A stretch of 49,247 nt of DNA from Gammaproteobacteria bacterium (GCA_018826295.1 JAHJZX010000064.1:1-49247), one strand, 5' to 3'; positions 1 through 8,871 are shown, counted from the stretch's first letter. Made by a program: numbers and translations. The notes: generated by a model from the sequence alone, not told the origin.

Positions 1-216
<216 letters not shown>

Positions 217-235
217 TTTTACCGGCTGGCGGCTG

Positions 236-862
236 TTAATAGTCGCCAAAGCCCCGCTTCGGCGCCTTTGGTAAGGCTTGCTGCATGATGTTTAAATTAA
301 TTTGCTTCTGCTGGTTACCCTGGCTCAGGTTAATAGCCTGGCTGTCCGGCTGTTGCTGCTGCCACGGATGCCATAAACTGAGTTGAAACTCTGCCGCTGG
401 CAGATCAGCAAAATGTACCTGACCGTTGGCGTCGGTTACCGCCGTGTAGCGACTGGCGCTAACATAAATATACGCCAGCATGTTGTCATGAATATTGCAC
501 CCCAGCGTTACCACTCCGGCCTGATCAAATAACACCGGCGCTTCCGGTTTACCGGCGTACAAGCGCAGTTCAAACGTTTTCGCTTTCGAAAATGAATACA
601 CATGGTGACGGGTTTTATCCAGATTGGGAAATTCGACCAGGCTGCCCTGGGCCACTACGCTGACAAAAGGCTGAAAATTCAATCCTTGCTGGATCACCTG
701 GGCATTGTCAGGTGCTGCTGCCGCAGGGTATTGGCTGTTAACCAACTCTATTACCGTGTAAGGCAAAGGTTTTTGCTCGGCATCGGTTACGGTGATATCC
801 AGTGTTACGGCGGCCAACCGGGCTGAAAAAGCCAGCACGGCCAACACTAAGCATTTTGGCAT
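236..862 (-). CDS. Secreted cupredoxin-like (methylamine utilization-type) protein
   Basis: A 208-residue exported protein with a plastocyanin-like fold. A short hydrophobic signal peptide (about residues 1-18, ending near RLAA) is followed by a beta-rich domain. Candidate type 1 copper ligands are His86 or His87 (in TRHHVYSF), Cys122, His125 and Met128 (in LGCNIHDNM), in the usual H...C-x2-H-x2-M order. A short beta-sandwich-like segment (about 135-165, TAVTDANGQVHFADLP) follows, like carboxypeptidase-regulatory folds. Homologues are often labelled methylamine utilization protein, but no methylamine pathway gene is visible. The start at 862 is chosen because it gives a clean signal peptide; ATG codons at 877 and 964 are in frame, but none has a strong ribosome site. 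It is divergent from the outer-membrane protein gene at 967, which suggests a joint role. Copper binding is inferred from residues only. Confidence 0.75.
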   Translation of the reverse strand: MPKCLVLAVLAFSARLAAVTLDITVTDAEQKPLPYTVIELVNSQYPAAAAPDNAQVIQQGLNFQPFVSVVAQGSLVEFPNLDKTRHHVYSFSKAKTFELRLYAGKPEAPVLFDQAGVVTLGCNIHDNMLAYIYVSASRYTAVTDANGQVHFADLPAAEFQLSLWHPWQQQQPDSQAINLSQGNQQKQINLNIMQQALPKAPKRGFGDY

Positions 863-966
863 AACTGCACTTTGCATAACTGCGCTTATAGTTGTAGTTG
901 CGTAATATTGTTTCACGATAGTACATTCGATAAAGAAAAGCACCGAAAACATCTTTGAGAGCACTG

Positions 967-2205
967 ATGATAAAATCTGATCTGCGCTATGTCCTGGCGT
1001 TGTTGTGTTACCCGCTGGCAGCCGATGCTGCTGCGCTGGAGCTAAGCTTTAGCGCCAAAGGCGAGCTGCAGTGGTCGCAAACAGAACCGCAAGCCAGAAC
1101 TACCAAAAATTGGTTTAATGCCGGTACAGGCCAATTGCACTATGCCGAGCAGGCCATTTCGTTGGGGCCGCAGTATATTAGCGTTGAGGCCGCCAGCGAC
1201 ACGGCATTTTCAGCCCGGCTGAACGCGCAGTGGCATGCCAAACCTGAAGCCGGTGTTGCAGTGACCGAAGCCTGGATAAACTGGGCGCCCTTGCCGGTAG
1301 CGGGCTATCGTGTACGCGGCCGGCTGGGCTATTTTTATCCGCAGATGTCGCTGGAAAATACCGACACCGCCTGGACTTCACCATACAGCAGCACGTTTTC
1401 GGCCATTAATAGTTGGTTTGCAGAAGAGATCCGCACTCGCGGTGGCGAATTAAGCCTGAGCCGGCCCGGTAGCTTTTTTCAGTCAAATCATAGTTGGACC
1501 GCGGTTGCCGGGGCGTTTCAGGGCAATGATCCGGCCGGCACTATTTTGGCCTGGCGTGGCTTTGCCTTGCATAATTTGCAAACCGGCCTTGGCGAGCGGG
1601 TTAATTTTGCCCGTTATCCCAGTTTACAAAGCGGGCCGCTTGAGATGCAAAATGCCTGGGTTGAACCCACCCGCGAGTTAGACCACCGCACGGGTTATTA
1701 TGTCGGTGTACATTGGCAGCATTTACAACAAAGCCGGGTGCGGGCCTACTACTACGACAATCAGGGCGATCCATTGCAGTTTAGCCATCAGCAATATGCC
1801 TGGCGTACCCGTTTTACCAGCCTGGCTATGCAGCATGTGATTAATAACAACTGGCAGCTGGTGGCGCAGTGGTTAGCTGGTGATACGCTAATGGGGCCTT
1901 CAGTTGTTGCGGCCGATTTTACAGCCTGGTTTGTGCTGGCAAACTGGCAGCACAACGAGTTCAGCGTCACGCTGCGCTATGATGATTTTCAGGTAACCGA
2001 TAAAGACGCCACTAGCGGTGATGACAACAACGGCCACGGTCAGGCTATGTTACTGGCGTTAACCTACCAGCTAAATAGTCAGCTAAGCCTAAGCCTGGAG
2101 CGGCAGCAGTTAGACAGTGTGCAGCAAAACCGGCAGCAGCAATGGCCCTGGCCGGCGAGACAGCGTCAAAGTTTAACCAAACTGCTGCTTAATTGGCGCT
2201 GGTAA
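967..2205 (+). CDS. Putative outer-membrane beta-barrel protein, function unknown
   Basis: A 412-residue protein with an N-terminal signal peptide (cleavage near ADA, residues 19-21). The rest is rich in alternating polar and aromatic stretches with no long hydrophobic helix, and it ends in LLNWRW, a C-terminal aromatic as in outer-membrane barrels. Repeated strand-like segments such as RLGYFYPQ, YYVGVHWQH and FSVTLRYDDF support a porin-like barrel. I recognise no catalytic motif and assign no substrate. The ATG at 967 is preferred over an upstream in-frame TTG at 955 because it starts the signal peptide directly, with a GAGAG stretch upstream. It is divergent from the cupredoxin gene across about 100 bp, so the two may be co-regulated. 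The gene converges on the TonB receptor gene. Confidence 0.7.
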   Translation: MIKSDLRYVLALLCYPLAADAAALELSFSAKGELQWSQTEPQARTTKNWFNAGTGQLHYAEQAISLGPQYISVEAASDTAFSARLNAQWHAKPEAGVAVTEAWINWAPLPVAGYRVRGRLGYFYPQMSLENTDTAWTSPYSSTFSAINSWFAEEIRTRGGELSLSRPGSFFQSNHSWTAVAGAFQGNDPAGTILAWRGFALHNLQTGLGERVNFARYPSLQSGPLEMQNAWVEPTRELDHRTGYYVGVHWQHLQQSRVRAYYYDNQGDPLQFSHQQYAWRTRFTSLAMQHVINNNWQLVAQWLAGDTLMGPSVVAADFTAWFVLANWQHNEFSVTLRYDDFQVTDKDATSGDDNNGHGQAMLLALTYQLNSQLSLSLERQQLDSVQQNRQQQWPWPARQRQSLTKLLLNWRW

Positions 2206-2229
2206 TAAAAAAGCCCGCATTATGCGGGC
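2204..2229 (-). terminator. Rho-independent terminator for the TonB receptor gene
   Basis: On the minus strand a 7-bp stem (GCCCGCA/TGCGGGC, 3-nt loop) is followed directly by TTTTTTATT. It lies about 110 bp past the receptor stop codon. On the plus strand it follows the outer-membrane gene stop, but there it has A residues rather than a full T tract after the stem, so it acts best on the minus strand. Confidence 0.85.
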
Positions 2230-2303
2230 AAAAATACCAGGAACAGCTGGGAGGCTATGACACGTTATACCCACGCAACATAGCTGTCGTCCATGACAAA
2301 GGT

Positions 2304-2330
2304 CAGCACCTTACTGATAGCAAGGTGCTG
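2304..2330. repeat. Perfect 9-bp inverted repeat after the TonB receptor stop
   Basis: CAGCACCTT and AAGGTGCTG flank a 9-nt loop, starting 8 bp beyond the receptor stop codon. No T tract follows on either strand, so it is not a standard terminator. A 3' mRNA-stabilising hairpin is possible but unproven. Confidence 0.6.
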
Positions 2331-2337
2331 AAAAGGC

Positions 2338-5175
2338 TTACATAAACTTATATTCCAACAACAGGGTATAAGCACGGCCACGTGGATCGGCGATACGTGG
2401 CTCCCAGGCAGCACCCGCAGCAAAGTCGTTTTGGTGCGCGGTAAATGGCGGATCTTCATCAAACAGGTTTTTGATGCCGAAAGTCACTTTCATATCATCA
2501 ATACCGCCATAAGTTACGCTGTAGTTGTAAGTAATATACTCATCAACATTTGGGTTCCACTGCGCAGGTACATAGGAACCATTACTTACGCTTACCGGTA
2601 ACTCGTCTTTATAGCCATTGCGGTATAACTGAGTCAGGCTGTGGCTCCAGTCACCACGGACATAACTGAAGTTAAGCGTGTGCTTCCATTTAAGTGGCAA
2701 GTTATAAAACCGCACGTATTCGCCGACCAGGTTTTCACTGTACGGCAGGCTGTCGATGCCCTTACTCTTAAAGGTATCGATATAGCTGCCGTTCAGGTTG
2801 ACTTTCCAGGCACCGCCGGCCAGCTCGCCGGTTAAATTAACGTCCAGCTCAATACCCTGGGTCAGGGTGCCGCCGGAGTTAATAAACCGCCGGTCAATGG
2901 CAACGACTTCACCACTGGCATTGCGCAGCCAGTTGCCGGCAAATAAATCGTAATTGTCTATCAGCACATCGCGTGGGGCAGAACGAATGGTATAGGTGCG
3001 CTCAATTTCCCACCAGTCCAGGCTAAAGTTAAAGTTGTCAGTTGGCACAACGACAAAGCCCAGGCTCTTTTGCTCAGACTCTTCCGGGTCCAAATCTTCT
3101 TTACCACCAAACAGCTCTACCGGTTGAATACGCTCACAACCCGGGGTGGTTTCATCGGCTACGCCACCAGGGCAGGTTGCCGGATCAGCTAAATCCAGGC
3201 CGGTGTATTGCGACTCGGTGATACCGTTAAACAACTGGTTAAAGGAGGGTACTTTAAAGCCGGTGCTAAAAGCGCCGCGGATCAACAACTGCTCTAACGG
3301 CCGGTAGCTAAAGGCTATTTTCGGGTTAGTGGTGCTACCAAAGCCGTCATATTTGTCATAGCGGCCGGCAAGAGTTACTTCCAGGTTGTCCAGCACTGGC
3401 AGATAAAATTCAGCAAACACCGCTTTAATATCGCGGCTAACTTTATCTAACGCATTGGCATTGTCGAACGGGGCATTAAACACCGGCCGCATTTCAGCGC
3501 GTTCATCGCCGTTAAATTTAAACTCTTCGCGGCGTAAATCGGTGCCGAAGGCCATCATAATATTGCCGCCAGGCAATTCAAACGGTAGCTCACCTGAGAA
3601 GGTAGCGTCGATTTGGGTCATGATTGACTCGCCGCCAAACAGTTTTACACCATAGGCTGAGGCTGCGTTTAATGCTGCCATGCCTTCAGCCGTCTGGCTT
3701 TGGCCCGGCATTAAAAACGGATTAATTAAACCGCTGCCCAGCACTTGCTGTAGCTCGGCGGTGTAATGGTAACCGGTACCCAGCGTTGATTCTGATTCGC
3801 TGGACGCGCGGGAAACACCGACATTGTAATCCCAGTTTGCCACTACGCCTTCAAATGATGCCAGAAAGCGATATGCCTTAGTGGTGGTGTCTAATTCGCG
3901 TGGCCCGCAGGCCATACAGCGCCAACGGTAAGCAATACGTTCGCCATAATTAAGCTGATCGGCACCAAAATAATCGGCCAGGGCATTGTACACGGCATCA
4001 TAAGACGCGCCGGTGCTGGGATACCAGGTGCTAGGGCCAAAGGTTGAACCCGGAGAAATCTGGTTTGGTTCAAAGGCTTTACTGACGTCAACATGTGAGG
4101 CAACAAACTCAATGGTAGCCATATGCTCTTCGGCCAGTTTAAAGCTGGCGCGGCCGATAAAGTCGATGCTTTCCTGCGGTTGCTGAATACGTGCCGCTGC
4201 CGGGTAGTCGTAAGCACAGGCATAACGGGATGATTCTGAGCTCCACAATTTTTGATCGTAGGGCCCCATCAAGTCACCACCATTTTCACAACCCGCGCCG
4301 CCGGGTAAATCCAGCGGATTCACGGCGATAACGGTCTGGCCATCCAAGGGGTCGGTTAATCCGATGCCAATCAGGTTCGGCTGGGTCGCGCCGCGGTTAA
4401 ACACAGTAGCAAACGGTGTACCGCGGGTGTCGGGTGAAGAGCCTCGTTCTGGCTGGAAAGTATTCGAGAAATCACGGTCACTGCCGTCCAGTACTTCATT
4501 TTTCTTGTACGACAGGGTGCCGAAAACGTTCCAGCCGTCTTTATTGATATCGCCGGTACCAAACAGCAGGTTAGTGCGGTAAATATTGCCGCCGCCGGCT
4601 TCGGTATGGTCAACAAAGGCCGAGGCTTCAGCACCGGTATAGTCTTTTTTGGTAATAAAGTTGATAACACCGCCAATGGCATCGGTACCGTATACGGCAG
4701 AGGCGCCGTCACGCAGTACTTCAACCCGCTCCAGCGCCGCAAACGGAATAGAGTTTAAGTCTACCGCCCGGCCTTTTAAGCCATGAGTGGCTACCCGGCG
4801 GCCGTTAAGCAGTACCAGCGTAGCGTCAGAACCCTGACCACGCAGGTTGGCACCCGATACGCCATTATTATTGCGCTGGTCTTCAGAAGTAATACCACCG
4901 TTACTGGCCAGGTTATCAGAGGAGTTACCGGCAATATTCATTTGCAGTAATAACTGCTCTGCTGACGTAATACCGGCGGCATCTATTTCTGCACGGCTAA
5001 ATACGGTAATGGGCAAGGCACCTTCAATGGCGGTGCGTTTGATACTGGAACCGGTAACACGTATGCGTTCTACTTTGGCATCGCTGCTGTCAGTTTGTGG
5101 TTCAACGTCCTGGGCATATAACTGTGTACTCAGACCGGCGAGGGCTAGAGCCTGAATTAGTTTGTTCAACTTCAT
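2338..5175 (-). CDS. TonB-dependent outer-membrane receptor, possibly for murein peptides
   Basis: A 945-residue TonB-dependent receptor that would import a ligand across the outer membrane using ExbBD-TonB energy. A signal peptide (residues 1-21, cleaved after LYA) is followed by a plug domain at about 35-180 with typical signatures (ALPITVFSRAEID, LVLLNGRRVATHG, VEVLRDGASAVYGTDAIGG), then a large barrel with long extracellular loops containing paired cysteines. It ends in LLLEYKFM, with the aromatic one residue from the end. The start at 5175 has AGGAGAG a few bases upstream. It is divergent from a YkfC-like endopeptidase/epimerase operon and shares an intergenic region with an RpiR-type palindrome. 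The substrate is not readable from sequence; neighbours suggest wall-derived peptides. Iron or vitamin uptake cannot be excluded. Confidence 0.93.
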   Translation of the reverse strand: MKLNKLIQALALAGLSTQLYAQDVEPQTDSSDAKVERIRVTGSSIKRTAIEGALPITVFSRAEIDAAGITSAEQLLLQMNIAGNSSDNLASNGGITSEDQRNNNGVSGANLRGQGSDATLVLLNGRRVATHGLKGRAVDLNSIPFAALERVEVLRDGASAVYGTDAIGGVINFITKKDYTGAEASAFVDHTEAGGGNIYRTNLLFGTGDINKDGWNVFGTLSYKKNEVLDGSDRDFSNTFQPERGSSPDTRGTPFATVFNRGATQPNLIGIGLTDPLDGQTVIAVNPLDLPGGAGCENGGDLMGPYDQKLWSSESSRYACAYDYPAAARIQQPQESIDFIGRASFKLAEEHMATIEFVASHVDVSKAFEPNQISPGSTFGPSTWYPSTGASYDAVYNALADYFGADQLNYGERIAYRWRCMACGPRELDTTTKAYRFLASFEGVVANWDYNVGVSRASSESESTLGTGYHYTAELQQVLGSGLINPFLMPGQSQTAEGMAALNAASAYGVKLFGGESIMTQIDATFSGELPFELPGGNIMMAFGTDLRREEFKFNGDERAEMRPVFNAPFDNANALDKVSRDIKAVFAEFYLPVLDNLEVTLAGRYDKYDGFGSTTNPKIAFSYRPLEQLLIRGAFSTGFKVPSFNQLFNGITESQYTGLDLADPATCPGGVADETTPGCERIQPVELFGGKEDLDPEESEQKSLGFVVVPTDNFNFSLDWWEIERTYTIRSAPRDVLIDNYDLFAGNWLRNASGEVVAIDRRFINSGGTLTQGIELDVNLTGELAGGAWKVNLNGSYIDTFKSKGIDSLPYSENLVGEYVRFYNLPLKWKHTLNFSYVRGDWSHSLTQLYRNGYKDELPVSVSNGSYVPAQWNPNVDEYITYNYSVTYGGIDDMKVTFGIKNLFDEDPPFTAHQNDFAAGAAWEPRIADPRGRAYTLLLEYKFM

Positions 5176-5321
5176 TGCGTTCTCTCCTGGATTTGCAGGT
5201 GTGTCTTATTATCGCTATCCATCAGTTTCGGGTTCTGTTGCCCGTTGTTTATGCTGAGGTGCCAGATGTTTAATTTCTGCACAAAATTAACATAGCAATA
5301 TTTCTTTCCTTTGGAAAATAA

Positions 5322-5350
5322 ATTATGCTTAATTTTGTAAATTATTGGAA
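5322..5350 (-). promoter_or_regulatory. Candidate sigma-70 promoter for the TonB receptor
   Basis: On the minus strand TTCCAA (5350-5345) and CATAAT (5327-5322) are separated by 17 bp. The -10 matches 5 of 6 consensus positions and the -35 is weak. The -35 element overlaps the palindrome at 5347-5361, which would suit repression. Confidence 0.45.
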
Positions 5351-5361
5351 TATTTCATTCC
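5347..5361. promoter_or_regulatory. Candidate RpiR/MurR-type operator, receptor/ykfC side
   Basis: GGAATATTTCATTCC is an inverted repeat with 5-bp arms. It matches 12 of 15 positions of the palindrome at 8857-8871 upstream of the RpiR-type regulator gene. It sits 71 bp before the YkfC-like start and overlaps the candidate receptor -35. Binding by the local regulator is inferred. Confidence 0.55.
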
Positions 5362-5431
5362 TGTTGCGCAAACTGTTACCGGTTATTTACAACTAAAGCA
5401 ATGAAAAATAACGGTATAAAAGGAATACTGC

Positions 5432-6799
5432 ATGCTAAAAACACTTGGGCTACTCTGTTGCATCAGCAGTTTATTGGTTGAGGCAGCGGTACTACCCTTT
5501 AGCTCAGATGTACCACTGTTAACTGCAGAGCATCTACACAGCCATTACTGGCTGACAAGCAACAAACACGACCAGTTGTTACTGAACCCGCAACAAATTA
5601 CCGAGCGCAATAGCCAAACTTTTAAGTTACAGCCCGAGCTGCAAGCACTGCAAAACTTGCCTGCGATACTAAGCAAAGCAGAACTGGCCGATAAAATACA
5701 GCGGGTTAGTGCAAAAGCCGGGACCAGCCGTTTTTATGCTGATGGTACAGAGCTGAACGATTCAGACTGGCAGCGTTACCAGGCGCTGTTGGCATTAGAC
5801 ACACTGCAGCCGGCTAATGCGGTACAGTTCGGTTTAGTGGTAAAGCGCACCGCGCTGCGGGCCTTTCCTACGCTAGATCGGGTATTTAACCAGCAGATGA
5901 ATACCGATTTGGATCGTTTTAGCGAAACCGCTTTATTTCCGGCAGAGCCGGTGGCGGTGTTGCATAAAAGCCGCGACGCTAACTGGTTGCTGGTGCAAAG
6001 CTACAACTACAGCGGTTGGGTGCTTAGCCGCGATATCGCCATTGGCGACAGACAGCAAATTCTGGCCTATAGCCAGCGTGAGCCTTTTCTGGTGGTGACC
6101 GGTGCTAAAATCAGCACGGCATTTAACCCGGAAATCAGCGCGATTTCTGAGCTGCAGCTGGAAATGGGCGTACGGCTGCCGTTACTCAGTGCGGCTGATA
6201 CCGGCCATAAGCTGTACGGTCAGAACCCGGCGGCCAGTTATATAGTGCAGTTGCCGCAACGGCTGCATGATGGCAGTTTAAGCCTGATCCCGGCGTTGAT
6301 CCCACGCAGTAGCGATGTCAGCACCGGTTATCTGGCCTTTACCGAGCGTAATATTGTTGGTCAGGCGTTTAAGTTTCTTGGTGAGCGTTATGGCTGGGGT
6401 CATGACTACAATGGCCGCGATTGTACCGGCTTTATTTCAGAGATTTTTCGCAGTTTTGGCCTACTTATGCCACGTAACTCGGGGCAGCAGGGCAATGGCA
6501 GCTTCGGGCGTAATACCCGTTTTACTGCCGACGGCAGCCCCAGCGACAAGCTGGCCGCGCTGGCACAGCTACAAATAGGCGATTTGCTGTATTTCCCTGG
6601 CCATGTTGCCTTGTATCTGGGCCACAGCAACAATGAGGTGTTTATGATCCATGACGTTAATACCCTGATATATCCTGTACAAAGCGGCATGTACCACGGC
6701 AGTTTAAATGGTGTGGCGGTGACGCCACTGCAACCTTTGTATGCTAATGCCCAGCAGTCTTATCTGCAGGCGCTTTATGCTATTAAATCACTGCGGTAA
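5432..6799 (+). CDS. YkfC-like SH3/NlpC-P60 gamma-D-glutamyl endopeptidase
   Basis: A 455-residue periplasmic peptidase predicted to cut the gamma-D-Glu to diamino acid bond of murein peptides, releasing L-Ala-D-Glu. A signal peptide (about 1-19) is followed by bacterial SH3-type segments (about 130-290, e.g. ANWLLVQSYNYSGWV) and a C-terminal NlpC/P60 domain (about 305-430). Visible catalytic residues are Cys331 in NGRDCTGF, His391 in PGHVALYLG and His407 in MIHDV. Length and order match the YkfC family rather than short Spr/NlpC proteins. AAGGA lies about 8 bp before the ATG. The epimerase follows after 12 bp, the same pairing as B. subtilis ykfC and ykfB. No YkfA-type carboxypeptidase or peptide ABC transporter is adjacent. 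Confidence 0.85.
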   Translation: MLKTLGLLCCISSLLVEAAVLPFSSDVPLLTAEHLHSHYWLTSNKHDQLLLNPQQITERNSQTFKLQPELQALQNLPAILSKAELADKIQRVSAKAGTSRFYADGTELNDSDWQRYQALLALDTLQPANAVQFGLVVKRTALRAFPTLDRVFNQQMNTDLDRFSETALFPAEPVAVLHKSRDANWLLVQSYNYSGWVLSRDIAIGDRQQILAYSQREPFLVVTGAKISTAFNPEISAISELQLEMGVRLPLLSAADTGHKLYGQNPAASYIVQLPQRLHDGSLSLIPALIPRSSDVSTGYLAFTERNIVGQAFKFLGERYGWGHDYNGRDCTGFISEIFRSFGLLMPRNSGQQGNGSFGRNTRFTADGSPSDKLAALAQLQIGDLLYFPGHVALYLGHSNNEVFMIHDVNTLIYPVQSGMYHGSLNGVAVTPLQPLYANAQQSYLQALYAIKSLR

Positions 6800-6811
6800 A
6801 CGGAGCATACT

Positions 6812-7909
6812 ATGAAAATCATCGACATTAAGCTGGGTATGTTACGTATACCACTGAAAACGCCTTTTAAAACGGCACTGCGCACGGTTAATACCATTGA
6901 AGATGTGGTAGTGATGATTGAAACCGATACCGGCCACACCGGCTATGGCGAAGCGCCGGCGACGGCGGTGATCACCGGCGATATTCATGGGTCGATTATC
7001 GGTGCCATCCGTACGGTAATAAAGCCGAAACTGCTGGGGCAGGATATTGCCGACCTGAATCATATTATCCGCCTGATCCAAAATTGCATTATTAAAAACT
7101 ACAGCGCCAAAGCCGCGGTAGAAATGGCAGTGTACGATCTGTTTGCCCAACTGTATCAGGCACCGCTGTATAAAATTCTCGGTGGTGGCGTGCCGAATAT
7201 AACGACAGATATTACTATCAGTGTCGACTATATCGACAAGATGGTTGCCGACTCGCTGGCCGCAGTAAATTTAGGTTTTGAAACGCTGAAAGTAAAAGTT
7301 GGCAAAGATATCGGCGTAGATATTGAACGGGTAAAAGCCATTTACGCAGCGGTAGAAGGCAAGGCGCTGATCCGGCTGGATGCTAATCAGGGCTGGACAG
7401 CCAAAGAAGCCGTGTATGCGTTGCGTAAGCTGGAAGATGCCGGCGTGCGGCTGGAATTAGTCGAACAGCCGGTAAAAGCTTATGATCTGGAAGGGTTGAA
7501 ATACATTACCGAACGCGTGCATACGCCGGTAATGGCCGACGAAAGCAGTTTTGGCCCGCGCGAAGTCATAGAGCTGATTAAAATGCGCGCAGCCGATATT
7601 ATCAATATCAAACTGATGAAAACCGGTGGTATCGCCAACGCCATTAAAATTGCCGATATTTGCTCCTTTTACGATATGCAATGCATGATAGGTTGTATGC
7701 TAGAAGGCAGTATCAGTGTGGCGGCGGCGGTGCATGTAGCGGTGGCAAAATCAGATGTGATCACCAAAATTGATTTGGATGGCCCATCACTGTGCTTGTT
7801 TGATCCGGTAAAAAGCAGTGTCACCTTTAACAATGCTGATATAACCATTGACGACGTACCAGGCTTGGGTATTACTACAATTGACGGTTTAGAACTGTTG
7901 CCGGACTAA
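6812..7909 (+). CDS. L-Ala-D/L-Glu epimerase (dipeptide epimerase)
   Basis: A 365-residue enolase-superfamily enzyme that epimerises L-Ala-D-Glu to L-Ala-L-Glu so that ordinary dipeptidases can use it. All expected active-site positions are visible: the KxK pair Lys160/Lys162 (TLKVKVG), metal ligands Asp190 (RLDANQGW), Glu218 (VEQP) and Asp243 (MADES), the opposite base Lys267 (INIKLMKTGG), and the specificity DxD Asp321/Asp323 (DLDGP). These numbers fall within one or two residues of B. subtilis YkfB. It lies 12 bp downstream of the YkfC-like gene in one operon, so substrate specificity is supported by both motif and context. Other dipeptide specificities occur in the family, but the DxD and neighbour argue for Ala-Glu. 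Confidence 0.9.
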   Translation: MKIIDIKLGMLRIPLKTPFKTALRTVNTIEDVVVMIETDTGHTGYGEAPATAVITGDIHGSIIGAIRTVIKPKLLGQDIADLNHIIRLIQNCIIKNYSAKAAVEMAVYDLFAQLYQAPLYKILGGGVPNITTDITISVDYIDKMVADSLAAVNLGFETLKVKVGKDIGVDIERVKAIYAAVEGKALIRLDANQGWTAKEAVYALRKLEDAGVRLELVEQPVKAYDLEGLKYITERVHTPVMADESSFGPREVIELIKMRAADIINIKLMKTGGIANAIKIADICSFYDMQCMIGCMLEGSISVAAAVHVAVAKSDVITKIDLDGPSLCLFDPVKSSVTFNNADITIDDVPGLGITTIDGLELLPD

Positions 7910-7929
7910 AGCCGGTTGACAGACCGGCT
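7910..7929. terminator. Hairpin between convergent epimerase and regulator genes
   Basis: AGCCGGT and ACCGGCT form a 7-bp stem with a 6-nt loop immediately after the epimerase stop and 13 bp past the regulator stop. The following T content is poor on both strands, so termination is plausible but weakly supported. Confidence 0.45.
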
Positions 7930-7941
7930 AGATAAGCGGTG

Positions 7942-8790
7942 TTATTGTTGCTCCAGTAAATCCAGCAATTTGCTGCTTTCTTCCAGCAGATGGTCATTGT
8001 TTTGCCGCTGGCAAAGCAGCAAATACAATATATGACACAGATGCTGCTGTGCCAGTTGAACCAGCAGCGCATTAAGCCGCACATTTTCATCGCCACTCAG
8101 TGCGTATAACGCTATATCGGCGGCCAGACTTAACGCATTGGTTTTAAAGCTGGTCAGGCTGATAATACGGATCTGACGCTGGCGGGCGAAACGGGCCAGT
8201 TTCAATAAATCGGCATTCTGGCCCGATTCTGATATCAGCAGCAACACGCTGTGCTGATCAAGCGTGCTGGCCAGTTGCAGCGCAATGGCCGGGTCGGTAT
8301 GCAGCAGTGCCAGCTTACCCAATTGCAGCAAGCGAAATTGCATATCGTGCGCCACTATGCCGGATTGGCCAAAGCCGGCAATTAGCACTTTGTCGGTTTG
8401 CAGCAGACAGTCGCTGGCATCGCGCAGCGCTTTTTCGTCATTAATTTCTAAAATGCCGCGCAAATGGCTGTGCAAACTAAATTGCAGCTGCTCTACCAGG
8501 GTTTTAATGTCACTCTGCTGTTGTCCCTGTTCGTGGCTATCGCTGCGTTGCAGGGTAGAAGCGGTAATCACCGCTTCATTAACCGCTAATTTTAAATCCG
8601 GATAGCCTTTGTAACCGAGCTTCTGACAAAATTTCACCACGCTGGACTGGCTGGTACCGACCGCATCCGCCAACTGCTGCGAGGAATAATCCCGTAGCAA
8701 ATGGGCGTTATCCAGAATAAAATCCGCCAGTTTGCGCTCGATAATCGACATCTGTTCCAGCATGCCGCGGATTTTCAGTAAACACACCAT
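7942..8790 (-). CDS. MurR/RpiR-family transcriptional regulator (HTH + SIS)
   Basis: A 282-residue regulator with an N-terminal HTH_6 domain (about 1-77; recognition region near SSQQLADAVGTSQSSVVKF) and a C-terminal SIS sugar-phosphate-binding domain (about 120-255; VLIAGFGQSG, LLLISESGQNADLL). SIS regulators such as E. coli MurR sense amino-sugar phosphates. Here no murQ or murP is adjacent, so the ligand could differ, for example a MurNAc derivative or muropeptide breakdown product. The start at 8790 has AAGGA about 12 bp upstream. It converges on the ykfC/epimerase operon, and a palindrome similar to the one upstream of that operon lies 67 bp before its start, suggesting autoregulation and control of the locus. 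Confidence 0.88.
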   Translation of the reverse strand: MVCLLKIRGMLEQMSIIERKLADFILDNAHLLRDYSSQQLADAVGTSQSSVVKFCQKLGYKGYPDLKLAVNEAVITASTLQRSDSHEQGQQQSDIKTLVEQLQFSLHSHLRGILEINDEKALRDASDCLLQTDKVLIAGFGQSGIVAHDMQFRLLQLGKLALLHTDPAIALQLASTLDQHSVLLLISESGQNADLLKLARFARQRQIRIISLTSFKTNALSLAADIALYALSGDENVRLNALLVQLAQQHLCHILYLLLCQRQNNDHLLEESSKLLDLLEQQ

Positions 8791-8856
8791 AAAGCCGGAT
8801 CCTTGTGTTGCTTAAACCAGATGTGGGAATTTGTTATTAGTATACCAAAGCAGTAT

Positions 8857-8871
8857 TGAATAATTTATTCC
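8857..8871. promoter_or_regulatory. Candidate RpiR/MurR-type operator, regulator side
   Basis: TGAATAATTTATTCC contains the perfect inverted repeat GAATA-ATT-TATTC and matches 12 of 15 positions of the site at 5347-5361. A weaker relative (GGAATTTGTTATTAG, 8826-8840, 10 of 15) begins 31 bp away, three helical turns, which would let two dimers bind the same face. Confidence 0.55.

Noticed and set aside
228..248. Possible hairpin terminator for rnpB overlapping the end of the cupredoxin gene
   Set aside because: The stem needs a G-U pair and no T tract follows.
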